DNA from: Candidatus Pacearchaeota archaeon
GTDB taxonomy: Archaea > Nanoarchaeota > Nanoarchaeia > Pacearchaeales > GW2011-AR1
Direction of reading: 5' to 3'
Assembly: GCA_023228245.1 (NCBI GenBank)
Contig: JALOBN010000001.1
Location: 62,908 to 104,346, forward strand
DNA: 41,439 nt
Shown piece by piece: positions 1 through 7,459 of this stretch. How positions within the stretch are numbered: the first letter of the stretch is position 1; every line of letters starts with the position of its first letter. The notes under the pieces are model-generated. The model did no database searches and was not told the origin of the DNA. It saw only the letters and a program-made list of their open reading frames with translations. Made by a program: the position numbers and the translations under genes.

Positions 1-602
1 AAACGATTGACGATCCATGTCACGAGCTTGCGCACGAAATCATCAAGCAGCGTGCCGATCAGCGAGGGGATCCAGAAGACAACCCACGCAACAATCTTGC
101 CCTTGTACTCTTTATACGAAGGGGCTTTTGATAGGTCGGTGGTATTCTTGAAAGAGCAATTTTGGAGATGCTTATACTCAGTTTCTTCTGGCTCGTGGCC
201 CAAACCGTACGCAGACTTTCGCGGTTCTCGCGCAAACCTGCTAGCTTCCTCCGCATCACGATCCGCCTGACGCTTGGCTTCGCGAGCCTTTCGGGCGCGG
301 AACTCTTCCAGCTTCTCCTCGCGATACTCCTTGAATCGGTAGAGGAACGAGATCCATTTGACAAAGGACCACGTAATACCTGCGGCTAGATAAACCCCAA
401 ACAACATTAGAATTGTAGTGGGGTTTGTTTTGATATACTCAATAATGTTGATCTTCATGAGGAAGTGTATCGACAACAAACTTACGACACACATCAGCGT
501 TGACCAACCGTAGTACTCCAACTCCACCAACACCACAAAGGCGATAAATAGAGCCAGCTCAATCCCAAGAATCCACGGAGCAAATCCAAACAATAAAAAC
601 AT
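1..602 (-). CDS. Partial membrane protein with coiled-coil segment
   Basis: The minus-strand frame is open from an ATG at 602 to the window edge (200 codons), so the C-terminus is missing. Hydrophobic stretches cover roughly residues 1-27, 38-50 and 68-83. A charged, Ala/Arg/Glu-rich helix that could form a coiled coil follows (about 90-125). A second Trp-rich hydrophobic stretch lies near 170-185. The start follows a variant of the recurrent TTACCAAAGAAG element (ATTACCAAGAAGG) 5 nt upstream. I recognise no family; the shape suits an inner-membrane protein with a cytoplasmic helical domain. Confidence 0.8.
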   Translation of the reverse strand, partial: MFLLFGFAPWILGIELALFIAFVVLVELEYYGWSTLMCVVSLLSIHFLMKINIIEYIKTNPTTILMLFGVYLAAGITWSFVKWISFLYRFKEYREEKLEEFRARKAREAKRQADRDAEEASRFAREPRKSAYGLGHEPEETEYKHLQNCSFKNTTDLSKAPSYKEYKGKIVAWVVFWIPSLIGTLLDDFVRKLVTWIVNR

Positions 603-605
603 ATC

Positions 606-620
606 AACCTTCTTGGTAAT
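606..620 (-). promoter_or_regulatory. Variant of the TTACCAAAGAAG element
   Basis: Minus-strand ATTACCAAGAAGG directly precedes the ATG at 602. It lacks one A of the common form. The AAGAAGG part could also act as the ribosome binding site. Confidence 0.4.
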
Positions 621-629
621 TAGAATAAC

Positions 630-1328
630 TCAAACAGAATCGTTTTGCTGAAGAAGTTTCAAAGACCCAAATCTAGCTAACATCTGATTCTTGTAGCGAG
701 GATCTTTGGTAACCTCGGTAGCATGCCCCACCCAATCAGGAAGTACAAAAGCCTCAGCTTCTTCCCGCGTAGAGAACTCACATTCAACAATTACCAGCCC
801 GAACAATCCGAGCTTGTATTCATCAAACTCGAATTTCTGTATGACTGTTCCATCAGTGTGGCTATATCCAAGAGTGTGTTCGAATAAGGTTTTGTGGCGG
901 CCCATATCCCCACGATAAATGGTGAACCGATCCTTCATCAGGGTATGAGCGGCCTTTGCCCAAAGCCCATCATATACCCACTGAGGAATTTCAGATTCCC
1001 ATTCTTGACGAGCGAGATGTCCGCTACCCTTTGTGGTCAGGTAATGAACTGCTTCACCAATTCCATAACCACGAAGCTTGCGCAAACGAAGCTCAAACTC
1101 ACCATCGAAAACGTACCCTTGATCTATTTCCTGGCGCAGATCATTGGTACAGAACTCAGGCAGCTTATCCAATCTCCACTTGCGTTCTATTTCCATGGTG
1201 TCAATCTTCTCAAACATCTTGCGAAGATAATAGAGCGTTCTCTCTTTATATTGAGTTGGAATTGTCCCGATTGAGAAACTCTCGAACTCATCTATCTTAG
1301 CTAGAATCTGGTCTTTGGAGTAGAGCAT
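630..1328 (-). CDS. CYTH-domain (triphosphate tunnel metalloenzyme-like) protein
   Basis: The CYTH signature ExExK is visible as EIERKW near residue 46, after a helical N-terminal extension. Further CYTH-like traits are an ELRLRK strand, a basic GRHKTLFEHTL strand, and a C-terminal VIVECEFSTREEAEAF strand followed by the typical EVTKDPRYKNQMLA end. CYTH enzymes fold into an eight-stranded tunnel and hydrolyse or cyclise triphosphates (thiamine-PPP, polyphosphate, ATP) with Mg or Mn. Which substrate applies cannot be told here. The longer reading from a TTG at 1361 only translates repeats, so ATG 1328 is preferred. Confidence 0.8.
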   Translation of the reverse strand: MLYSKDQILAKIDEFESFSIGTIPTQYKERTLYYLRKMFEKIDTMEIERKWRLDKLPEFCTNDLRQEIDQGYVFDGEFELRLRKLRGYGIGEAVHYLTTKGSGHLARQEWESEIPQWVYDGLWAKAAHTLMKDRFTIYRGDMGRHKTLFEHTLGYSHTDGTVIQKFEFDEYKLGLFGLVIVECEFSTREEAEAFVLPDWVGHATEVTKDPRYKNQMLARFGSLKLLQQNDSV

Positions 1329-1416
1329 GAATAGATTCCTGAATAGATTCTCACGGTACAATTACCAAAGAAATCAAGTATTTACGTGAAAACGTGAATA
1401 GATTCAGAATGGATTC
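1329..1416. repeat. Four GAATAGATTC-type near-palindromes flanking an element
   Basis: GAATAGATTC occurs at 1329-1338, 1341-1350 and 1396-1405, and GAATGGATTC at 1407-1416. They form two tandem pairs (12- and 11-nt steps) on either side of ATTACCAAAGAAA (1361-1373). Near-palindromic ten-mers in pairs just upstream of a start codon look like repressor or activator sites for the CYTH gene. Confidence 0.6.
1361..1373. promoter_or_regulatory. TTCTTTGGTAA element, reverse orientation to gene
   Basis: On the plus strand this reads ATTACCAAAGAAA; read in the direction of the downstream CYTH gene it is TTTCTTTGGTAAT. It is one of the few copies whose orientation is opposite to the gene it precedes. 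Confidence 0.45.
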
Positions 1417-1422
1417 TGAAGC

Positions 1423-2094
1423 CTATTTATCCCAGTGTGGCACGCTCAGGTCCAGTGCCAACTGCTGGGCGCGGCGAGCTGATACGCCATCCATGCGAGT
1501 GTTCCGCCGCTCGTAGTTCTCTTGGTCTTTCCCAGGGTACTCCAAGCAATCCTCCACTCGAAGCCCCTCGGGAACAGATGGTACGAAGGATGTGAGCCGG
1601 CTATGCATCGTTGGCCAAATGGTACCGTCCGAAACGGAGAGGCCAAGAATCGCCAAGTAGTGCAACCGCGCCTTTTTCCAACCGCAATCGCGCACCACAT
1701 CGTAGGAAGAGCTGTCGCAATGAACCACCACGCGCCACGCCACTTCGTTCACCGGTATCGGGTAGTCAATTACAATCGGCGGGCTGAAGATCCCCTCACG
1801 ATCCATCAGCGCTTGTTCGGCAGTCTCGTAAAGCACTGGCTCGGTCAGCCCTTTGCGCCCACTCGATTCGACTAGCGAGAAGCCGAACGTGCCGCCGTAG
1901 CCTGAGGGACTGATGTACTTCCCGCCGCCCAGAACTCCGATGTATGGATTCGTTGACGGAGGGATCTCTACCACTTCATCAGTGATCCTTCCGTCCGTGT
2001 ACACACGCTCTCGGCGCGGCCCCAACGCTTGCTTTTTGGCCATTTCCTCTGGACGCAGGAATCGACACAAGAAGAACATGTGCCCTCGTAGCAT
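1423..2094 (-). CDS. Hypothetical protein, 223 aa
   Basis: Unrecognised. A Gly-rich segment GGGKYISPSGYGGTFGF lies near residues 56-73. Acidic and basic residues are mixed throughout, with no signal peptide or membrane helix. The ATG at 2094 is preceded by AAGGGGG four bases upstream, part of a TTTAAGGGGG element. An alternative ATG (MAKKQ, about residue 18) also has an AGAGGAA site. It sits alone between the CYTH gene and a terminator-like hairpin. Confidence 0.7.
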   Translation of the reverse strand: MLRGHMFFLCRFLRPEEMAKKQALGPRRERVYTDGRITDEVVEIPPSTNPYIGVLGGGKYISPSGYGGTFGFSLVESSGRKGLTEPVLYETAEQALMDREGIFSPPIVIDYPIPVNEVAWRVVVHCDSSSYDVVRDCGWKKARLHYLAILGLSVSDGTIWPTMHSRLTSFVPSVPEGLRVEDCLEYPGKDQENYERRNTRMDGVSARRAQQLALDLSVPHWDK

Positions 2095-2098
2095 AAAT

Positions 2099-2135
2099 CC
2101 CCCTTAAAGTCAATTGGCCAGATTGCTCTGGCCAA
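2099..2135 (-). terminator. Hairpin plus TTTAAGGGGG cassette
   Basis: In minus sense, a perfect 9-bp stem (2135-2127 with 2122-2114, loop GCAA) is followed five bases later by TTTAAGGGGG (2109-2099). The same arrangement recurs at operon borders on both strands. The hairpin would end the upstream transcript (genes 2261-3461). The TTTAAG box lies at the start of the next unit and here doubles as the ribosome binding site. The 125 bases up to 2260 hold no other gene. Confidence 0.6.
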
Positions 2136-2260
2136 CTTACTGGGCTGTTTCATGAATGCACAAACCCCCAAGTTCTAAATGGGGAAAAGCACGTACCACG
2201 GATCTCCCGTGTCACCATGGCCCACCGAGAAGATACTACACCAAAAGGTATAGGTCAAGT

Positions 2261-2470
2261 TTAGTTTGATTTTCTAGACCCGCGCTCATGTACGCAGTCA
2301 AGAGGTCGCTGACCCAATATCGTTCTTATGCAGTCAATTACAAGACGATCACAAAGACGCTCAGTGAGTAGAGGTTCTTTATGTCTCCCGTAATTCAGTA
2401 TCTTTAATAGAAGTAACCCAGAATCGTGGTCTGTATCATCTTGTGTGAAGCACAGATCTTCTGTATTCAT
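2261..2470 (-). CDS. Hypothetical protein, 69 aa
   Basis: Small soluble protein, unrecognised, starting 3 nt after the stop of the upstream gene. Leu-rich helices are likely (DSGLLLLKILNYG). It is the last gene of the minus-strand run 3461 to 2261. The coupling with the gene at 2474-2740 is the main support. Confidence 0.6.
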   Translation of the reverse strand: MNTEDLCFTQDDTDHDSGLLLLKILNYGRHKEPLLTERLCDRLVIDCIRTILGQRPLDCVHERGSRKSN

Positions 2471-2473
2471 AAG

Positions 2474-2740
2474 TTATTCCACAATCATAGATGATGTTCT
2501 AACTGGAACTTCCCAACCATCAACGTAGCTTTTGCTCTTCTCTATCAGATCAAGATGCTTGCGGATCCATCGCATGAATGCAATAGCCTTATCTTCAGGT
2601 AGGAATATACCACTGCCGCAGTCGCTTATCGGAATCGGAAATTCAAAGCCGCATTCTGTTGCGTACCAAAGTTCCTTGTCCTGATAATGTACAAACCTAA
2701 CCTTCTGATTATTAACAACCATCTCCTTAAGAGTTCTCAT
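2474..2740 (-). CDS. Hypothetical protein, 88 aa
   Basis: Unrecognised soluble protein with alternating beta-like segments (QKVRFVHYQDKELWYATE) and a helical C-terminal half. It overlaps the end of the zinc-ribbon gene at 2727 by 14 nt, as expected in a translationally coupled operon. No catalytic motif is evident. Confidence 0.7.
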   Translation of the reverse strand: MRTLKEMVVNNQKVRFVHYQDKELWYATECGFEFPIPISDCGSGIFLPEDKAIAFMRWIRKHLDLIEKSKSYVDGWEVPVRTSSMIVE

Positions 2741-2954
2741 AGCAATCTACCTTCGGCACCAAAACGCAGATGTTGTCATCGGTATACAAAAAGGCCTTAC
2801 CACAAACAATACAGTTATCAAACCTAGATAATTTGTAGTCGGCGTTGCGGCGCACAAGCAGAATGCCCAGATCGCAATCGGGGCACTCAGACTTGTAATC
2901 ACTCTCACTCCATCTCTTTAGATCGGAGTGTTTGATCTTCCGTGGCTTGTCCAT
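2727..2954 (-). CDS. Small zinc-ribbon-like protein, 75 aa
   Basis: Two Cys pairs, CPDC near residue 24 and CIVC near 48, are spaced like a zinc ribbon, which suggests a structural metal site and possibly nucleic-acid binding. The ATG at 2954 (MDKPRK) lies 1 nt beyond the upstream stop and is preferred over a TTG at 2969. Function is unknown. Confidence 0.7.
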   Translation of the reverse strand: MDKPRKIKHSDLKRWSESDYKSECPDCDLGILLVRRNADYKLSRFDNCIVCGKAFLYTDDNICVLVPKVDCYENS

Positions 2955-2955
2955 G

Positions 2956-3192
2956 TCACTGAGAATCAAGCTCTCGATTAATGTCTGTTGGAGTTAACTT
3001 CTCCAATGCCAAGTGTAGAATTGCCGCCGCCACTTCGCCCGCCCTCATTGAGTTCAAAGGATCGGCAAGTGAGTGAGCTTTCGCTAATCCCTTGATTGCT
3101 TTCCAGTCTTCTTTGGAGACTTTGATTTTGGTTTTCTTTGGTTTTTGAGTCTTGTTTTTGACGGTGGCTTCTTCAGAACTGGAATTGGACAT
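2956..3192 (-). CDS. Hypothetical protein with Lys-rich N-terminus, 78 aa
   Basis: The N-terminal 25 residues are Ser/Lys-rich and the rest is predicted helical (KEDWKAIKGLAKAHS, VAAAILHLALEKL). AGAGG lies 5 nt before the ATG. Its first 109 nt overlap, in another frame, the end of the gene at 3084-3461. Both frames look protein-like. The helical half could be a small DNA-binding fold, but no family is recognised. Confidence 0.65.
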   Translation of the reverse strand: MSNSSSEEATVKNKTQKPKKTKIKVSKEDWKAIKGLAKAHSLADPLNSMRAGEVAAAILHLALEKLTPTDINRELDSQ

Positions 3193-3461
3193 GGTACCTC
3201 TTCACCAACCAAGTCTTTCACAGAAGTGCGATTGATCTCGGTCAATGTTACTTTCATTGAGACCACTACACAAGACTCAGGAATCGCCTTGCCCGTGCGA
3301 TGCCACTTGGGATTGGAACTGTACCCGCGCAGATATTGCTTCAGGTATTTCACCACGGCCCCCAAGGTATCCCAGCTCTTGCCGCGATCACTCCACTGTG
3401 GAATGTAACCGCCGTGCGAGTACAATCCGGTAGACGTGTCAAGGATCTTGAACCTGATCAT
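3084..3461 (-). CDS. Hypothetical protein with basic tail, 125 aa
   Basis: Residues 1-90 form a mixed alpha/beta region and the last 35 residues are very basic (many Lys, Arg, Pro), typical of nucleic-acid contact. The C-terminal coding part overlaps the next gene by 109 nt. A sigma70-like promoter ends about 10 nt before the ATG, so the message may be leaderless or nearly so. Family unknown. Confidence 0.65.
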   Translation of the reverse strand: MIRFKILDTSTGLYSHGGYIPQWSDRGKSWDTLGAVVKYLKQYLRGYSSNPKWHRTGKAIPESCVVVSMKVTLTEINRTSVKDLVGEEVPCPIPVLKKPPSKTRLKNQRKPKSKSPKKTGKQSRD

Positions 3462-3470
3462 GCGCCCGCC

Positions 3471-3499
3471 ACTATACCCGAAACATCAAGATATTTCAA
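3471..3499 (-). promoter_or_regulatory. Sigma70-like promoter for 3461 gene
   Basis: Minus-strand TTGAAA (3499-3494), 17 nt, then TATAGT (3476-3471). The predicted start, near 3464, is only about 3 nt before the ATG. The -35 directly follows a TTTAAGGGG box. Confidence 0.5.
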
Positions 3500-3502
3500 C
3501 CC

Positions 3503-3538
3503 CTTAAATAGGGCAAGGGGCTGCCATTACAGCAGCCC
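3503..3538 (-). terminator. Hairpin plus TTTAAGGGG cassette
   Basis: Minus strand: GGGCTGC (3538-3532), loop of 7, GCAGCCC (3524-3518), nine bases, then TTTAAG (3508-3503) and GGGG. The U-tract is weak (CTTGCCCTATTT). It closes the candidate RNA starting at 3761 and begins the next operon. Confidence 0.55.
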
Positions 3539-3761
3539 TTCCGCGCCAGCCTGAGACTGACCTTGCTATCGGAGTTCCTTAATTGTCCATTACCTCGTGA
3601 GTAGGACTTTCAGGCCTGATTTACAGGACAGATACCTTTTTACAGTACTTTTCAAACACAGCAGAGCGGCTTCAAGCAGCACCGTTACGAGGATGGTCGT
3701 GCGTAGCTATGCGCCCAACCCGGTACTGTCGTCTCTACATGTGAGGCTGTCGTGAAATCAG
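3518..3761 (-). ncRNA. Candidate structured RNA, about 245 nt
   Basis: No minus-strand reading frame covers this stretch. A strong sigma70-like promoter lies upstream (3768-3796) and a hairpin ends it (3518-3538). Small self-complementary segments occur inside, such as CCTGTAAATCAGG and a GCGCATAGCTACGC region. It does not look like tRNA, 6S, RNase P RNA or tmRNA by eye. The RNA could be a regulator or a decoy. This is an inference from signals only. Confidence 0.4.
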
Positions 3762-3767
3762 AAAACC

Positions 3768-3796
3768 ACTGTAGCGAATTTCGACAAAAGTGTCAA
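3768..3796 (-). promoter_or_regulatory. Strong sigma70-like promoter
   Basis: Minus-strand TTGACA (3796-3791), exactly 17 nt, TACAGT (3773-3768), giving a start near 3761. It lies between the NADAR stop codon and a stretch with no gene, so it most likely drives a non-coding RNA. Confidence 0.55.
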
Positions 3797-3825
3797 CTAT
3801 CTTTTTGCAGCAGCTTCTTCCTGTT

Positions 3826-4407
3826 TCATTCGGCCTTTTCAAGCCCAATCAAGAACTTGCCAGCCGTTCCAGGGCTCCAGATCTTATTGATTCCGCCACC
3901 GACACTCACTCCATCCCGCTCCAGCTCCTCGATCAGCTGCTTAGCTTGGGCGATTGCCTTTCCAAGTAGGTTTTGGCCCCTCCACTTTGACTTGTCGAGT
4001 GCGTCCGGATTGTCGGTGCCCAAGCCAATTCCCCAGATTTTATCCACGGGACTTGCCTCTACAAATTCCAAGTCACCAACCTTCTGAAGAAGGATTAGTA
4101 ACTTCGGATTCTGGCGATACTTCTCTACTGTTGCGCGAAGAACAACTTCATAAGCAACATCAGACCACTTATCTGGATCAAATCCTTTGACTTCTCTACC
4201 AAGTTGTTTTTGGGCCTTGGGAATTTGCGTTGCCATGATTTTCTTCAATGTAACTCGGTCACCGAATAATCGAGCCTTCATTGCCATCATGTATTGTTCA
4301 ACGCAGCTATAACTCACACTGTCAATCAGCATCGGTGAAAATTGCCAATTAGAAAGCCATGCGGTCCAAAACAAACACAAACCATTTCCTGTGACTATAT
4401 CACTCAT
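3826..4407 (-). CDS. NADAR family protein (YbiA-like)
   Basis: The 193-aa protein matches the NADAR family along its length: an N-terminal FWTAWLSNWQFSP segment, VEQYMMAMKARLFGD (the conserved helix usually written xVEHYxQAxKA), KWSDVAYEVVLRA, then WGIGLGTDNPD and NLLGKAI near the end. NADAR proteins are N-glycosidase-like enzymes acting on ADP-ribose conjugates. Some remove ADP-ribose from guanine in DNA and act as antitoxins to DarT1-type toxins. In a phage a role against ADP-ribosylating or NAD-linked defence is plausible but inferred. The ATG is preceded by AAAGAACTATC, a poor ribosome site. Confidence 0.85.
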   Translation of the reverse strand: MSDIVTGNGLCLFWTAWLSNWQFSPMLIDSVSYSCVEQYMMAMKARLFGDRVTLKKIMATQIPKAQKQLGREVKGFDPDKWSDVAYEVVLRATVEKYRQNPKLLILLQKVGDLEFVEASPVDKIWGIGLGTDNPDALDKSKWRGQNLLGKAIAQAKQLIEELERDGVSVGGGINKIWSPGTAGKFLIGLEKAE

Positions 4408-4417
4408 GATAGTTCTT

Positions 4418-4480
4418 TCAATTCACGGTAAAATTCCATTCGCCGATGGCACTACATTCCTTAAGTTCCATTAGATTCAT
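4418..4480 (-). CDS. Possible 20-aa peptide
   Basis: An ATG (MNLMELKECSA) opens four nt after the lipoprotein stop and ends 10 nt before the NADAR start. It could be a spacer or a coupling peptide. Support is only position and an open frame. Confidence 0.25.
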   Translation of the reverse strand: MNLMELKECSAIGEWNFTVN

Positions 4481-4484
4481 CTTA

Positions 4485-5294
4485 TTACCGTCTCCGAGAA
4501 GAAGACGAAAATGATTTAGACGAAAATGATGACTTGGATGGGGTTGAAGAAGATCTGGGCGTGGATGACAAGGACTTCATCGAGCTGAACGTTATCGGAT
4601 GACTGGCTGATGAAGTGGTGCGTGACGAACTATACGAGTGCGGCGGCGTCACCTTCGATGTGTAGCTACTCGAACTGAACGTCATGCTGCGTGGGGCCGG
4701 GGGTGTGACGCGAATGTTTGTTGTATGGAATACCGTTGTCTGCGTAGTATGGAAGACTACTCGCGGTTGAGTGCGATAGAAGGCGTACCGCGTTGGAACT
4801 CCCATGTACACCGAGCGCGGAGATGATAACCACCCTACCCACAAAAGATCGTGAGCGAAAGTATCGTAGTAGCGGTAGTCTGGATTGTCGTAACCTCGCA
4901 CGTAGCTTGTGTAGTTGGCGTGATAATGAGTCTGTCCACCATCCATCGTAAACGTAGCTACAGCAATCGACTGATCCGGAACCCCATCCCCTGGATGCGC
5001 GATGAACTCGAATTTGGATCCGTGCTCAACCTCATCAACCAAAATGATGTCCCTTTTGCCGTCCCCGTTGATGTCAACACGTGTATATGGATTATCATCG
5101 CCAGGTTTGTTGATCTCACGTTCCAACGCATTGGCATCGGACAAACCGCCTTTGATGAGGCCACCTATAGAGTTCAAAGCAAAGTCATCGGCATTAATAG
5201 AATTGGTAGATTCCACTTGCACATTATCTACGCGAGATGTTTGTTCGTCACATCCGCAAATGATAAACACACCTAGTAATAGATATAGTTTCAT
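4485..5294 (-). CDS. Putative lipoprotein with Ser-rich tail
   Basis: From ATG 5294 (AGGAG 6 nt upstream) the product has a lipoprotein signal peptide, LLLGVFIICGC, with Cys at about residue 15. A VDINGDGKRD segment (about residue 72) resembles an EF-hand/dockerin or FG-GAP calcium loop. The C-terminal 90 residues are Ser/Thr-rich and end in SSSSRRR. It is likely anchored in the outer membrane of the infected cell or in the envelope. The open frame upstream of 5294 is not used. It overlaps the preceding gene by 4 nt. Confidence 0.75.
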   Translation of the reverse strand: MKLYLLLGVFIICGCDEQTSRVDNVQVESTNSINADDFALNSIGGLIKGGLSDANALEREINKPGDDNPYTRVDINGDGKRDIILVDEVEHGSKFEFIAHPGDGVPDQSIAVATFTMDGGQTHYHANYTSYVRGYDNPDYRYYDTFAHDLLWVGWLSSPRSVYMGVPTRYAFYRTQPRVVFHTTQTTVFHTTNIRVTPPAPRSMTFSSSSYTSKVTPPHSYSSSRTTSSASHPITFSSMKSLSSTPRSSSTPSKSSFSSKSFSSSSRRR

Positions 5295-5512
5295 TCGATA
5301 CTCCTCTTCGTCTCCGCTTCGCTGCGGCCGCTGCAAACCCAAACACCCTTGACATGCATGACGCGAGCTGGATACGCGCAACGCCCAACGGCAGCCTCAG
5401 GCCCAATCACTGACTCTTCACAGCGCGAGAACTTCGCCTTGAAATCTAAGCAATAGAAAGTGTTGATGAGTAGTCCAGCCGCTAAGAACCAGTAGAATAG
5501 TTTCATGTTCAT
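5291..5512 (-). CDS. Small membrane or secreted protein, 73 aa
   Basis: The hydrophobic N-terminus (MNMKLFYWFLAAGLLINTFY) is a signal peptide or anchor. Four Cys residues in the remainder (RCEES, GRCAY, WVCSG) suggest disulfides in the periplasm. The ATG at 5512 overlaps the TGA of the upstream gene (ATGA), and AAGGAAA precedes it. Family unknown. Confidence 0.7.
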   Translation of the reverse strand: MNMKLFYWFLAAGLLINTFYCLDFKAKFSRCEESVIGPEAAVGRCAYPARVMHVKGVWVCSGRSEAETKRSIE

Positions 5513-5724
5513 GTACCGATTTCCTTGTACCAATTCTCATACCCAATCGCTACTGGCTGAGTCTTCTTCTTCCAAAGAAAACGATTCTCAGCAATCTCTA
5601 ACTCTACAGCAAGCAACTTCCTCGACCTACGTAGAATCCAAAAAGCACCACATAAGATCAGAAAGCTTATGAAGAGAAAGATGTAGCTTATCCAGTTTGC
5701 AACTGGTGGGGACAAGTATGACAT
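5509..5724 (-). CDS. Single-span membrane protein, 71 aa
   Basis: One clear transmembrane helix (YIFLFISFLILCGAFWIL, residues 14-31) is followed by Arg/Lys residues and a charged cytoplasmic tail. It overlaps the zinc-ribbon gene by 36 nt and the next gene by 4 nt. Unknown role. Confidence 0.7.
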   Translation of the reverse strand: MSYLSPPVANWISYIFLFISFLILCGAFWILRRSRKLLAVELEIAENRFLWKKKTQPVAIGYENWYKEIGT

Positions 5725-5990
5725 ATAGGCTTACCTTTACAAATGTTACATCCCTTTAGTGTTCTGAGATTATCCATGCGAGAAACGTTGACTGTGACAA
5801 TTTCTCCGCACTTTAAACAAAGAGCTTTCCAATAAGAGCTACTGGCATTAGGCCCCTCGCCAGCAATTTTAATCAGCTTGTAAGGCCCTACGATCTCATC
5901 CACAAACCCTTGGTGAAATTCTATCCACCTTTCGCAGTACAAGTCATCTGCATTTGGAGGATCCCATCTACTATCAATGTGGTCTTCCAT
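5688..5990 (-). CDS. Zinc-ribbon domain protein, 100 aa
   Basis: The central part resembles the small beta-domain with two CxxC knuckles found at the N-terminus of many phage HNH nucleases: GPYKLIKIAGEG, WKALCLKCG, then GCNICKG. There is no HNH motif, so it is a stand-alone DNA-binding-type domain or a remnant. Two more Cys/His residues follow (CHTCPH). It leads the small operon down to 4485. The 106 nt upstream hold no gene. Confidence 0.65.
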   Translation of the reverse strand: MEDHIDSRWDPPNADDLYCERWIEFHQGFVDEIVGPYKLIKIAGEGPNASSSYWKALCLKCGEIVTVNVSRMDNLRTLKGCNICKGKPICHTCPHQLQTG

Positions 5991-6096
5991 GACTTACGCG
6001 CATCACGACTTCAATGGGCATGGCTTAGATATCAGGCCCCTTTAAGTCTTATCCATATTCAACATAGCCAGCCGGTATCTCAAGAGAATAAGATGT

Positions 6097-7179
6097 CTAT
6101 AGCTGGCAGGCTTGTTCTCCGGAACTCACCAAGCAGCGTGAGACTACATTCAGGCAATCACTATTCTTGCTGCAAGATGGGGAGCACTGATACTTACCTG
6201 TACGGGTTTGTAAACACTTAGTGGTAGTAAAGCTCTCGACACACAGGGAGTGCTCAGGTATGCCATCAGGGGCACAATTGATGGTTGAATCCAGCCCTTC
6301 AATCCAAGCGGCACAAGTGCTGATAGACAATCCGCAAACTGTTGCAGCTGCACCATCAATGGTAAGTGCATCGGTTCGAGTGATTGTGTAGGGTTGGTTA
6401 TCGGGATCGCTGCAATTGGTAGGTGCCCCTATTGTAGTATCGCCTTTCTTCCAAAGACATACGAAGTGTCCAGTAAGCGTTTGGGCTAGGCCCACTGCTT
6501 CTTCAACACAAGCTTGTCCTGCAAGACACTGCTCATCAGATACACAAGTCTGGCATAAGCCAGCTGAAGCTTTTGTTTCGGTTGTGCAGGTATATTTGCT
6601 GCACATCGTAGCGTCCGGACAAGCTTCCAATTCAGTTTTAGTACACTGAACACAGCCTCCGTTGTCCGGAGAGCACACGTGCTTTTCCTCAATGTACTGG
6701 CAGTCCCTGGATTGGCTACAAGGTCTACAAGTGTGGCTTAAGTCATCACAGACAGAAGCTGAAGCTTTTGTGCAGTCTTTGCTGGTGAGACACTCAACGC
6801 AGGTATTAGTCTCCGCACTACACAGACTCTTGCACAATCCATTGCAAGGTGGGCCGCCCGCAGCTCCAGCAATAGAGATAAGGCCATTCCCAGCTGCTCC
6901 TCCCGATACCAAATTCGTTATTACTCCTGCAGCCCCTCCTTGAAGGGTGTTCAACGAAAGATTGGTCCCTGCAGTCCCTACCACTGTAGGTGTCCCGGCA
7001 ACCCCACCTGAAGTGGGGTTACCACCCAAAGCTCCTCCTTGGGTAGATATGATCCCTGCAGTCCCACTTTGAGAGGAGGGCATTCCGCTGACCCCTATCA
7101 CTGAATAGTAGTTATTGTCTGCACATCCAGTTAGTCCGATGAATGCAGCAATACTTATGATGGCCTTTTTTTTAAACAT
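6097..7179 (-). CDS. Cys-rich lipoprotein, 360 aa
   Basis: Signal peptide with lipobox IGLTGC (Cys about residue 19) after KKK. Residues 30-110 are low-complexity Gly/Ala/Thr/Ser with GGxAG repeats. Residues 110-360 carry many Cys residues in patterns such as CVECLTSKDC, CRPCSQSRDC and CVQC. Proteins of this build are frequent in Myxococcota, where they are surface or outer-membrane lipoproteins of unknown role. In a phage it may change the host surface or may have been captured from the host. AGGAGA lies 6 nt before the ATG. Confidence 0.8.
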   Translation of the reverse strand: MFKKKAIISIAAFIGLTGCADNNYYSVIGVSGMPSSQSGTAGIISTQGGALGGNPTSGGVAGTPTVVGTAGTNLSLNTLQGGAAGVITNLVSGGAAGNGLISIAGAAGGPPCNGLCKSLCSAETNTCVECLTSKDCTKASASVCDDLSHTCRPCSQSRDCQYIEEKHVCSPDNGGCVQCTKTELEACPDATMCSKYTCTTETKASAGLCQTCVSDEQCLAGQACVEEAVGLAQTLTGHFVCLWKKGDTTIGAPTNCSDPDNQPYTITRTDALTIDGAAATVCGLSISTCAAWIEGLDSTINCAPDGIPEHSLCVESFTTTKCLQTRTGKYQCSPSCSKNSDCLNVVSRCLVSSGEQACQL

Positions 7180-7208
7180 CAGTTCTCCTAGTTCAGTTGA
7201 TGGTTGTC

Positions 7209-7458
7209 TTAGAACGCAACAGTCCTCAAAAAGGTGCGAAATGGTTGATCAGATTCCAAACTTTCGACGAACTTTTCTAGCACTGCCCGATCTGTAGTTA
7301 CAAAGTAATGGTTAACTCTGAATATAGGCCGGATATCCATTCCCAGGACATGTACGCGAACGTTTATCGCCCCTGTCGAAGATGATTACCGCGAAATGAT
7401 GACCATCAGGAACATCATCTGGCCCTTTGACTTCCTTCATGCCTTCCGGAGTAATCAT
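7209..7458 (-). pseudogene. Small gene interrupted by a +1 shift
   Basis: From ATG 7458, frame 0 encodes a sensible start (MITPEGMKEVKGPDDVPDG, then HHFAVIIFD) but stops at 7312. The +1 frame then stays open and protein-like (VHVLGMDIRPIFRVNHYF, a helix LEKFVESLES) to a TAA at 7209. The two halves together would make about 82 residues. Either one base is extra near 7370, or the gene is broken, or it is recoded. Family unknown. Confidence 0.45.
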
Positions 7459-7459
7459 A

